Positions 43,328 to 55,500 of a stretch of 64,000 nucleotides of DNA are shown here, in pieces. A model generated the notes under the pieces. That model was given only the letters and a program-made list of their open reading frames with translations. It was not told the origin of the DNA and did no database searches. Every line of letters begins with the position of its first letter. Position 1 is the stretch's first letter. This DNA comes from Choristoneura fumiferana (lineage: Eukaryota; Arthropoda; Insecta; Lepidoptera; Tortricidae), in NCBI RefSeq assembly GCF_025370935.1, contig NC_133491.1:6279971-6343970 (forward strand), read 5' to 3'. A program made the translations under genes and the position numbers.

Positions 43328-45913
43328 GATTAAAGGTTTACAAGAATACACAAACTTATAAACTATTTAAAACCTTAAGAACGAAAACTAACTGCATCAA
43401 CACCATAAAATTAAACATAGTTTAAATAAGTTCCTCTTGCGTTCCTTCATAACTACTGAAAATGTAAACTATACCCGGACGTAGCAATGTAGATCGATAT
43501 ACGCTACGCCCTTGCATAAGTCACTACAACAAGTATAAACATGACATGACTTACACGACTAAATTTCTAAATGAGAATTTGGTGTCTAATAAATTGCAGC
43601 ACCAAAATAATATCTATTTACATCTTAAAATTATATAAGAAAAGACGAGACCTGGGACTAGGTATAATAAAATGTCGTTGTCAATGTAAATGGCATTCGT
43701 GAGACACTGGCAAAACCAATTCTTATTTGTTTTTTACAAATAAAACTGTACAAAATTGACTTGTCTGTTTTAATCATTTTTTCGCATAAGCATTCGCAGA
43801 TTAATAGCAACTCAACGTGTATTTTAAGCACTTGTAATTTTCAGTTCCTAATCAGGCTGCTGAAAAAAATAAAAATGAATCAAATAATCAATAAGATGTC
43901 CTCTTTGAGATTAGATTAAATGCTCATAATCCGACGACCTTCCGAATAAAACGAAAAGCAAACTAATTTCAATATCCCGGATATCTAAAGCGATATAAGA
44001 GATAAGTCACCACACCCACTAGACGAAGATATTAATCAGCCTGACATATTAGGGCATAATACGTGTTTCTGTACTATGTAGTAAAATAGTGTGAGGTCAT
44101 TCGCACAAACAGAAATAGCAGAAGCTAGATAAAACTTTTTATAAATGCCGAAATTATGCGTTGGTTTCAAACATATGAAATCAATGGTTACTTTGGCAGG
44201 ATTTTGCAGTGCTGATGGAATTTAGTCAAGCATTCCGGGTGTTGTGACATGTTATTATATCGATTATCGATCAATTTACGGGAGTTAGTGCGTGTCTATG
44301 CTAAAATGACGCGTGCCTCACTCAACTATATCTGTTCAATATGACTACTGAACTATTGCTTAATTCATATCATGAAGGCGTAAGGGGTTAAAAGGTTAAT
44401 TTTCGTACCTACATAAACTTGAATAATACACGTTAACTGCTATACATAATTAACTAGCACATAACTACGTAAGCTGTTACATACCAATATCAACTCTTAG
44501 GTAAGCACAACGATAAAGCTCGATTTAAATCATTGCAAGTTGTGAGTACCGTATGTACTTCAATTAAAAAACCCTGTCAACCATATCCTAGGGTGATTTA
44601 AAACGTAGAATATGGGTGCAGGATGAAGCTGGTTGTCACGATTTTTTGTTGCTATTAAATAACTACCTTCCCACGTTAGAAATAAGAGCATTTTAGGGTT
44701 TTTTTTTCAATTAAAAAAAAATGGTAATTATTTTGAAAGGATGAAATATTATTAAAACAAACTATTTTGTTTGCCTATATTCAGATGTTATTCTCGGGAA
44801 TAGTTTTTTTTTAATACAAAACGGAGAACAGTTTACTTAGACTCTACTACTAACGTGGACAGTAAAACAAAAATTATCCATTACCCAGCTGAGTGACAAA
44901 TACCTTATTTATAAATAGTTGATGTTAAAATATAATAATCATAACATTATTCTGATAATTGTTGAACAATATAATGGCACAAGCACAGAAAATATTTGGG
45001 GCGTGAAAACCTAAGTGCACGTTTAACAATGCTAAAGATCGCTTAATTTAAAACTCAACGCTATGTTTACGCTCAAACGAAAATTACTTACGTAAATAGT
45101 TTTGTTCTATTTATTGAACTTATTCAATAAGAATAGCAACTTTTTATGTACCTACTTTGTCGATAAATCAAATTACTAGTAACGTTTGAATGTAAAGGCA
45201 TAGAGTGTTTAGTTTTACGTTTGTCGATCTCTGTAGCAATATACGCTAACATTCCTAAAGAGTCCCGTAGATTGTGTGTGTTGTGTGAAGGTGTTACGAT
45301 AAACAAGCGTTCGCGGTGAGAGTGGGTAAAGTAACTGCCGCTTTTAATTTTACATATTATCTTGTTGCAATTAAGGTATCGAATCAATAGATAAGAAATT
45401 ATGATGTGTACCGGTATAGTAGTCTTTTCATTTCATAAGTAATTAGTGACAATTTTACAATATTTTTATATTGAATGAGTGTAATAGGTACTTTAAAAAT
45501 ATGTCAATTTTTAGTTGCAATCAGTAATTTGGTAATTTGATGTACCTAGTTAAATCGTGGCAGTGGCAGTTATTCACATTGTGCTTCTTTGTGTCACATT
45601 GTGTTGCATTAGTGACGGTTTTTTTTCAGTCAGTTTTTGACTACAATTAAGAATCCGATCAGCACACAAAAGCATAGCGTTCAAATTTTCATTTATATCG
45701 CTAGCATTTTTCTAAAGGAGTATATTTCTTAACAATAGGTATAGCATTTTATAGATTTATGAAACATCGAATTATCACATCTATTCCGTGGTCCATTTAT
45801 TTAAACATTCTGAGAGCATTTTTTACTATGAATCTATAGAATTATTCAAAACATTTATTATTTTTATTAGGTAATATGCATTCATTTCGATCCTAAATTA
45901 TTTATTACCCTTC

Positions 45914-46089
45914 ATACAGGGTTATTTGTAATTCACTAGCATCCCCTCAACCCCAAACTCCCACCACTCGAACAAATGTCTCTTGTTTTACGGCTCCATT
46001 TTAAAAAGTCGTAAAACAAAAAAACATTTGTTTAAGTGTCAGGAGTTCAGGGCTAAAAGGATGCCAGTGAATTACAAAAAACCCTGTAT
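45914..46089. mobile_element. Palindromic MITE with ATACAGGG ends
   Basis: ATACAGGGTTATTTGTAATTC and CTAGCATCC at the left mirror GGATGCCAG, GAATTACAAA and ACCCTGTAT at the right. An inner pair is CATTTGTT-like with GTAAAACAA. TA borders the CAGGG terminus on both sides, compatible with Tc1/mariner. About 170 bases. Confidence 0.65.
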
Positions 46090-46558
46090 AAACATTGAAA
46101 AGATGTCATAACAACATGTCTACTTTAGCTATGGATCATTTTCTCATGAGTGCTCTTTGTCACTAGGATATAGACACATGTTAATTTACTGGACAAGTCT
46201 GTTGTTTTACTAATAAGATTTTAATTTGTTTACGCTAAGTGAACTTTCGATTGAATGAAAATGTATTTCACTGTGCAAATAAGTCTGTACGGTGTACGTT
46301 TTTTTAATCAATAACTTCACAAGAATAAATTTTATACAGAAAAATAAACTTGATAATCCAGCAGCTGTATTCAGGTACATCTAGTTTTACAGTAAAAAAA
46401 GAATATAAAATGTTAAAAAACACCGTTCGTATTTGGACATATTAATTAAATTCAGCTTCAATAAAAAACATCTCTTAGAACTGTAAAAAATCCTGACACA
46501 TAAAAGTCTACCAATAACCATTATATCAAGACCTCTTGAGCTCCTCACTTAATTCAGT

Positions 46559-49500
46559 TCAGAGTGCTGGGTCTAGGTGTTCCTTGGCCATGGGCGGCAA
46601 TACGTGCACTTGTTTCGCTTTGCCCGCGTGGTAAACTTGCCCGGGACTGAACGGCTCTAGGCGCGGGTGTGCTGAGATATCTTTCTTTGGATCTGCGGGG
46701 AAAAGAAAACAATAGCAAAACTTCAAAGAAGTGCAAAACGCAAGACCATTGGAGGTAGAAGGGGGTCACCCCCCGCGTAAAATAAAATACAGAGAACTTT
46801 ATATCGACCTGGGCCCAATTGCATAATAAAGTACAAGCAAATAGTATTTTTTGTATGCAATTGGGCCCAGCTTGAAGTTATAAGTTAAAAGTTATTTTGT
46901 TATAGTTTAAAGTACACGTATCTGAATATAGAAAATTGAAATATAGATACATAGTTAAATATCGACGGTCAAAATATCGAAAGTGGGTTAGGTTAGGTTA
47001 GGTTCGATATTTTGACCGTCGATATTTAACTATGTATCTATATTTCAATTTTCGATATTCAGATACGTGTCCTTAAAATAATTATGCTGCTGCACTTGCA
47101 AGGCGTAATGTTTCACTGATCTAATACTAGCCTGTTACCCGCGACTCTGTTCGCATAGAATTCGGTTTTCACTATCCCACTGGAACTATGAAATTTTCCG
47201 GGATAAAAACTATCCTATGTCCTTCCTCAGCACTCAAACTATCTGTATACCGAATTTCATCTAAATCGGTTCAGCGGTTTAAACGTGATGAAGTAACAAA
47301 CAGACTTACAAACTTTCGCATTTATTATATTAGTGGGATGAATGGCATAGTTATTCAGCTTATGTCAGTGTCGTTGTAATTTTGAAATATACAAGAAAAA
47401 ATAATTTTAAACAACGCATCTAGTCTAGTGTGCAGATACAGTGATTTGACATCAAATAAACTCTGAAACTATCTACGATTATTCCCAAAATGTGAATCAA
47501 TTATCGTGATGTGATTGATGTGATGATGTGTTTACGCCATAGACATGAAAAGTGAAGATATTTTTTTTATGTCAATCACATAAATAATTATTATGATAGT
47601 TTATTTAGACTTCGTAAGTAGTCGTTAGTAGCCTCAGAGTTTACCCGATGGCAAAACATTATTAATCTGTACTTGGGTGTACTGAGCTATATATGACAAA
47701 AAGGCTTGTCTTGTAGATGTTCTGTTGACCAAGCTATACGAAAATACTTCAGGAATTACCTTTGGTATTAGCCGCGATGTACTTGGAAAGCCGGACTGTG
47801 GGGAGCGGGAGATACCCCGCGACTAGCGGCATCACGTCCAAAGTAACGCTTTGCGCTTCCGCTGTATTCGACTCCATTGTTATTACTCCTAAACAGAAAT
47901 AAAGGTGGCAATCAAGACATTTGCACACATACAGGAAAAAAAAACAGTTTTTTTTGCTGACGTGACGGTACTTGTGGTTATTGGATTGGCATCAGAATTC
48001 TATACTTGTACCAAATTTAAAGTCAATCCGACTACTGGACGTGCATACAAGGATTGCAGGATTAACTAAAATCTTCCAAAAGGATATAATATTTTTTTGC
48101 CTTATCTGAGCAATTTTTACATCGAATCTGACATTGTGTTATCTCCGTATAATGTCTCCTACATTCATCTATAGGCGTTTTAGTGAGGTAACACTGATAT
48201 TGTCGTTCCAATCGTTTATTTAATTTTTGACAGATCACGCACGTGAAGTTTTACAATAATTTTCGGTACAATGTACTACAGAGAATACCGTACTTCATGG
48301 ACGGGTATCGCCCACTTAGTGATTTCCCATTCGTAATGAATGACCATAGACTATAAAAACCGTTTTGAAGTAAATCGATTTTATAAATAAAACATACATT
48401 TAAAATTATTGTGATTATATTTTATATCAAAATCATTTAAAAATAATAAATACATTAATATGCCTTTAGGGATTAAAAAGTTAAAACAACTAAAATAGGC
48501 ACTGTAATACTATTTTTAATTATACCTACCACGGGCGTCTCGTTGTGAGTAACAACAAACTGGCATCGTTGCCGCGTCCAGTTTTGCCGCTTCATAATTG
48601 ACAAAATTACTAAATTACCGTCGGAAGTGATAAATATATTAACTTAACATAAATGGTTTATTTTAATATGTAAGATAAAGTAACTTAAACACCTGTGAAT
48701 GTTTATAAAATAATGCAAAATGTTGAGCAAAAATAAAATATGAATGTGTTAAATCGATTAAAACTTCTTCATAAATAAAATCGATTGTTAAAAGAAATCG
48801 AATCAGTAACGCATCAGGGCATCACTATTTTAATTAGTACTCGCTGTGAAAAGTTAAATAAACGATTGGAACGACAATAATGATTACGTATGAAAGCTGT
48901 GTATTAAATGTATCCTAAGAATAGAATATGTTACCAGCAGTTCTTCCCAAAACAGCCCACATTGTTTGATCCGCTAAAACTTCGTACATGAGTGAAGTAA
49001 ATTCCGTTTCGTTCACCTGTAACATAATAAATGTTAAAACACGACCGGATGGCCCAGTGGTTAGAGAACCTGACTACCCCCGGTCGGGACAGATAGTTGT
49101 ATGAAAATGTCTTGTCTCGACTCTCGGGTGTTTAATATGAATTTAAGCATATATCTATCTATTTGAATGAATGAATGAATGAAAAAAGTTTATTCAACAC
49201 ACCCATAATAGTTACACACAAAAGTTACAAAAATATGAAATAAAATATAAAATAATATACAATTTTGTATGTGTCAGTGAAATGGTTCCGCCTCAGCATA
49301 AATGCGGAGTCCTGGGATGGAGTCAGCTCTGGTCTTCCGGCGGGACCATTTTAAGTATATCCGTTGCCTAGTACCCATGACACAAGCTTTGCTTACTTTC
49401 GGACTAGGTCAGTTGGTGTCAAATGTCCCGTGATATTACTAGCGCCCCGCCCTGGCTCCGCACGGGTTCAATTTTCAAAATAACCGTTCTTTGGACAGTC

Positions 49501-52500
49501 GGGTAAAAAGGTCTCAAAGGCACTTCATTCACATTTTTTCAGCTCCTTTTCCCAAAATCTATACCCGCGCGAATCCGGGGCGGGTCGAAGTAGAGTTTTG
49601 ATATTATTCAATTCGTTATATCTTTTGAATAGAATGTCTGATTTGAATAATTCAAAAGTAATCTACAGGTACTGAAACAGTCACACACATGTACTGAAAC
49701 AATTTGGATAAGGATTACTGCCTATCCATACCTTAGCATTAATCCTTAGGATAACATGGTCTAAATTTGGTCGGTATTTCTATCAACTTTTAAAACGTAA
49801 ATAGTATTATAGTGACATAACTACAATACTTAGTTGGACTGGACATATAGTATTGCGAAGTTTTTTGTAGATACTGATATATATCGTAACATTTTTTTGC
49901 TCTATCATCAATAGTTTCCGCAGCGCATGCGATGAAATATATTTTACACTTTGAGTTACATTATTGAAGTTTTAGTACGGAACCCTATTTTTTTCCGGTA
50001 ATAAATATAGCTTATGGCACATTGGAATAATTTAGCATTCTAATGGTAAAAGAATTTTTTTAATCGGCCCAGTAGTTTTTGAGTTTATTCGTAACAAACA
50101 TCCAAAAATCCAAATCTTTCCTCTTTATAATATTAGTATAACATCGTCACTCACTACTATGAAAAAAATCTCGTATCTAAAATCAATATGTCAACAAAAT
50201 TGAACCTTGATGTAATGTCTATAAAGTTCACTCAGAAAAAATTTGAGCTACGAGTTTTTTAAATGTAGTGACTGATGTAGATATATATATGTATATAGTA
50301 AAGAAGTAAAGATATTATAAATATAGATTTGGCGGTTCCAGTAATGCGTGTTTAGTGATCGTGGGCATTCAACTATGCGTTCTTCTTACCCTTTGCACGC
50401 TAAGTTGCAGACAGCAGACCTGCGAAGCCCTGCAAAAGTCTGTCCCTTTGCTCGGCTCCAGCTTCGTCCTGATCACAAATAGAGTGGTACAGTCTTGGAT
50501 ATCAAACGGACAGATAAAGTTTCTGGAAGGTTCGTCTGTTCCAATAGGCTTGTACTGTACTGTGAATGTGGCTTTCATTGGACCCGCTTTTACTAAAGGA
50601 TCTTTTAAAAGCTCCCACATGAATGACGCTGTTGTGCCATCTGAGGCAACCGTCTGAAAAATAAATATGGTTTAAAAAGCTTTTAAAATCCAAACACAGA
50701 CGTGTAAACTTTTTTTTGCAAAAGAAAATCTATAACTCTTTTTCCTCGCTTTTCAAAATATGGTTTAGTACATTTTTAAAATATTTTTAAATTGGTTTGC
50801 GTATTTTTCATAAAATGCCGACACACTTTGGACAACTGACTAAAAGTCAGTATCGTTATTTAATTTTCGCAACAAACTGTTTGAATACTATACTCACCAT
50901 ATCTTTGGCATTTTTCGGATTCAGATCAGACACGGTAGTATTGCCGTCGCACTCCAACTTAGGCTCCGTCAATTCAAACTGTATGAGATGGGCGACCGTC
51001 GACTTGAGAGTGACGTGCACAAATTTCCTGGTGTTCGAGGTCAATAGCCGCCATGACGCCACCATTGGAGGGGAGAAATGCAGAGGCACTTCCATCGCTG
51101 CCTCCCACCAGGGACAGTTTAGCCAGACCTAGGTGAATATTAGAATTTTACAAAAAGTGATCCTGCGGGCCGGATAAATGTAACAACTAATTTATTTATA
51201 TTTAACTAGAGTTTACCCGCGGCATCGCACGCGCACACTAAGAATTCTATGTGAGAGTTACATTTGAAATTCCGGGATTTTACAAAATTCCCCTGGGAAA
51301 TCCCAAAATTTATATTGTGATCTTCATTAAAGTTATGTGTTAAGGACAACTATACAAAATTTCATGACTCTTAAGCCTAGCGGTTGAAATTTCAAGATTT
51401 CATCCCTAACCCGTGGGAATATCGGGATAAAAAGTAGCCTATGTGTTATTCCAGACATCCAGCTATCTACGTACCTAATTTAATCCAAATCCGTCTAGCC
51501 GCTTTAGCGTGAAGGAGTAACAAACATACACACACAAAGGATTTGTAAGCGAATTGCTATACTAAACAACGACAACAAGAAGTTACATTAAACCAAAAGC
51601 TAAAAATATTTAGCAATGACGTATAGTGTCACTGTTTCATATCATGTTAGGTACTTTATTGAATACTGTCCCGCGTAGGTACTGTTGTAATAGAGATCAG
51701 ATATTATTCTACCAACTTACAGTATGTTCGACACTCTTCTCCTTCTTGACTTGCAGGCCCGAGAATAGTTTGAGTGGCACCCGCGTTGTTTCGAACGGTC
51801 TACACGCCGGAACCGGTATGGCCAGCTCCCGTACCTTCGGGGAATCTCCTTCGGCGCGACGGATGGTAAGGCCTGTTGATGTTTTTAGGATGATCGTCGC
51901 ATCCTGGAAAGGATTAAAATAGTTTGAAATTAGTGTAAGTAAAGTAACTAATTTTGTCGATTGTCCCTATATTTGTAGTCGGCCAAGAACTGCATTATAT
52001 TGCAAATCGGCTAAAGCGACAAAAAGCCTTATTGCAATGAAAGATGAAAAACTTCACGTGAAAATAGTAAATGTACATACCTCCTGTATAAAAGAGCTAC
52101 CACTCGTCACCACCAACTCCATGGCTTGTTCCAACCCTGCCACCAAATCCTTTTTAGGCTCGACTTTATTCAAATAAACGTTCACCCCTTGTATCACCAC
52201 ATCATATCCCACTTTAGTACTAATCAGCGCATTGGATAAAAACTCTAATTTTTCCTCTATAAGCAAAGAAACTTGGCCAATTTTAAAAGTTCCCGGAGCT
52301 TTGGCTATGCATTCTAGGATTATCTCATTTGACCCAGGTTTTAATGTAAAATTGACACATGTAAAAGCATTTTCATAGTTGTTTCTTAAAGTGGCGGACG
52401 GTTTTCGGTATTTACTGCTATCCGATCTTTTGAGCGTGACTTTCGGGGTGATGCATTCGACTGTGGCTTTTTGTAATGTCTTGTCTTCTTTGTAGTGGAG

Positions 52501-55500
52501 TTGAGAGGTTATATGCAAGGGGTTTAGTAGAGGATTCTTAGGTTTTAAATCGTCCAGTCTTATACTGAAAATGAATTAAACATTGTTCATGCGTATATTG
52601 CGTATGCTACAATTTAAGTACATGATAGACTTTCAATTTGGTTTGGACTTGGGAGTACCCACCCTAGTGGTGGTTACACACAAAACATTTGAGCAGATTG
52701 ACAAGGGCTAAAAGTTTTTGTCAGTTTATCCTCATCATCATATCAGGAGCAGGAGAAGTCCACTGCTGGATATAGACTCACAAAAATCTCCATGACGAAT
52801 GGTTTTGTGCTGTCCGTAGTCAATGCCTTCTCGCGATTTTTGTCAGATCATCCATCCCTTTGCCTTGCGGGGTTATTATTCACTTATGAAAACCTATTGT
52901 CTGTCCCATTGGCCAAGCAGATTAACCGTACCCGACTGCCCGAAGGAGGGTTATTAAATTCCTTACCATTACTTACCTAGAAATTAAATTAGGTAATTCA
53001 TTCTCGTCAGGCGCAGTTTTCCTTGGCGAATTATTCTGCGAGCCTATATTATTATTAACACTTATGTCAGTCTTATAACTTTTAGCCGGAGTTCGTTTCT
53101 CAACCTTATCGATTTTAAACACCTCTATACTAATCGCTGCGCGGGTACAAGTAATATCTCTAGGCATATTGCTTTCCACAACTAAGCAACACTGGACTTT
53201 ATTGTCAGTGATGTAAACACCACGTTCGGACGGCAGAAGTGTTGCTGAAACTATTTTGAAGCAATCGTTGAGCTCCGTTAACACTGGTTCTGGTTTCTGT
53301 GACAGGTTATCCCGTATTGAATTCATCATTTCTTCAAAGTAGAAGTTTCTGACTAGGATTTCTAATTCGGCAGTGCACGCTATTGTTGCAGAGAGCTTTG
53401 TATATCTGCAAAAAACATTATATATTTCTTATTTGCGGTAATTTACGGCTGGAACATGTATTATATAAGCATCAGTGTAGATTTGCTTGCAATAGCGCTT
53501 TTGGGTGGTACAAGCTTTACAAAATGTCCGTCCGGTTCGTAGCGCTGCCACCATATTATTCTCAAATCTTGCCGCTAAGCATTACAGCAGAATTACAGAC
53601 TGACCACACGTCTGTATTTTACGGTATCTCTTCGAGTCTCGCGGTAACTTCATATTAATAATGGCATTTCCTTCAATTTTAAACATAGAATCATTTCTAT
53701 CGTCAAAATGAAAATGGAAAAAGCGACGAAACAAATTCGAAGGAGTAAATGCACGACCGATTCGAACCCCATTTTAAGGTTAAAGTGTAAAGCAAATCCA
53801 AAAGCAAGTCCAAATCAATCCCTACCAGATAAGTTGGGATACCTGTCGACATCTTCCATTTTCTTGGCAGCTGCCACCAGCTCGAGCCTGGTTTGCGCAG
53901 CTAAATCTTTCCAGCCCTGTTCCTCGTAAGATCGTAGTGCATCCATGAGGAACACCACGGCTTTGCCCGTCTCCCCAAGCTCTGAGTAAAACGCGGCCAG
54001 ATCACGACCAATGAGGCGCGCGAATCTACAATTTGATAGGTAAATTGTGTTTTAAATGGTAAGCTATCGAGTGAGAGTCAGTAAACATCGACGCGATTTT
54101 AGATGACGTAGCTAAAAGAACATGCATTATTCATAGAAGATTTTCCCATCGTTAAAAATCAATTTTAAGACAAAAATATTTCCAAGACCTAAGACATAAT
54201 TGATACCAACCTTAACCTTCCAATATGCTTATAGGTCCCCATTGCTAATTCGGCAAGCTCCAAGTAATACTGCTGGAAGCAGGTCTTACTGCACAGCGCT
54301 TCCTTCAGTCTATCCGTAGGCGTAGGGTGTTGGTTATTAGCTTCACTGTCTCCCATACCGGCTGACAGCATCACAACCAGATGGAGCTGTTCTGATGTGG
54401 GCTCTGGAGAGCCTGGTAGTAGACCGCACAGCTTGCCAAGCTCGTGGAGCTGCAAGAAAGTAGTTATAATGAGATCAGGCCGGAATAGACCGACAACAAG
54501 ATGATAAATGTGGTACAATGAAAAGTCGCAAACCGCGGATGTACAACACATTTCCTATGACCAACCTTGTCCTTGGCATTGTGCAGTAATGGTGCCTGCA
54601 TTGCCGTGCACATTTCCAGCGCCGAGTTCGACGCTGTAAGGCGTTCGCAAGCTCTTAGAGTTTCGGCGCATGCCAGCTGCGCCCAACACGCGGACGCGCC
54701 CTCCACGGCTGTTGCGCCCAGCAACGACAGCTCAACTAGAGTGTTATGGACGGTGCTGAGGCAGCGGGACGCAATCTAAAATTAAAATATTGCTAAGTTA
54801 GGTATAAGGTTTCAAGTCGGTACACTACCAGTCAATGCTACATACGACTTCGGTGTGCTATGGGCTAAAATGGGTTGTTACCGAAAACTCGTCTGCGAGG
54901 ATTTTGACATCACATAACAGGATTTTTAAAAGGTCTGAATATTATAGTAACAGATCAGATCGTTCGTGTTGGAATTGGTTAATACTTGTTGCATGTTACA
55001 TGACACGACATATTTATGAATGCAATCTGTTAATTTCAATCATACGGTATATGATAGGATAGAGATGTTGAATATTGTCCCGAGCGGTCTCTATTCTATT
55101 TATTTGGTACCTATTAGTTGTATCACGCGACCAGCCAACCAGCAAAAAGCGTATCGAAACAATGTGCAACAATGAGGAAAAAATGCAGAGTGCTCCAACA
55201 CACGTACAAGTCACTGTGCAGTATCTAATAGAATGCAAACATGCGTTTGAATTCACAAAGGAATCGCCGCTGCGTGAAATTGCATTACGGCTGTCACACT
55301 ATGACTGCTAAATCGTATGATATTTGTATAATTAAAGGAATAGGCTCCGTTATTAAAGAACAGAAATGTACCTTCTAAATTGCCTTACTCACTACACTGA
55401 TTTTTGTGCACAGTTAAAGAAAATTTATTTGTATTATATTATACTAGCTTTTGGCCGCGGCTTCGCCCGCGTAGAATTCGGTTATCGTGCGCTGTTCCTT

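Larger units (their letters stand above)
39685..46558. other. Intergenic DNA between katanin and TRAPPC10
   Basis: Besides the listed elements (39855, 40805, 41100, 42540, 45914) this stretch is AT-rich and without supportable genes. TRAPPC10 3' UTR should occupy its right end; no canonical AATAAA on the gene strand was found close to the stop codon. Confidence 0.45.

Noticed and set aside
50355..50657. A 100-codon plus-strand open frame
   Set aside because: It is the antisense shadow of TRAPPC10 exon 12, which carries conserved family sequence and correct splice sites.
54567..54779. A 70-codon plus-strand open frame
   Set aside because: It is the antisense of TRAPPC10 exon 5.
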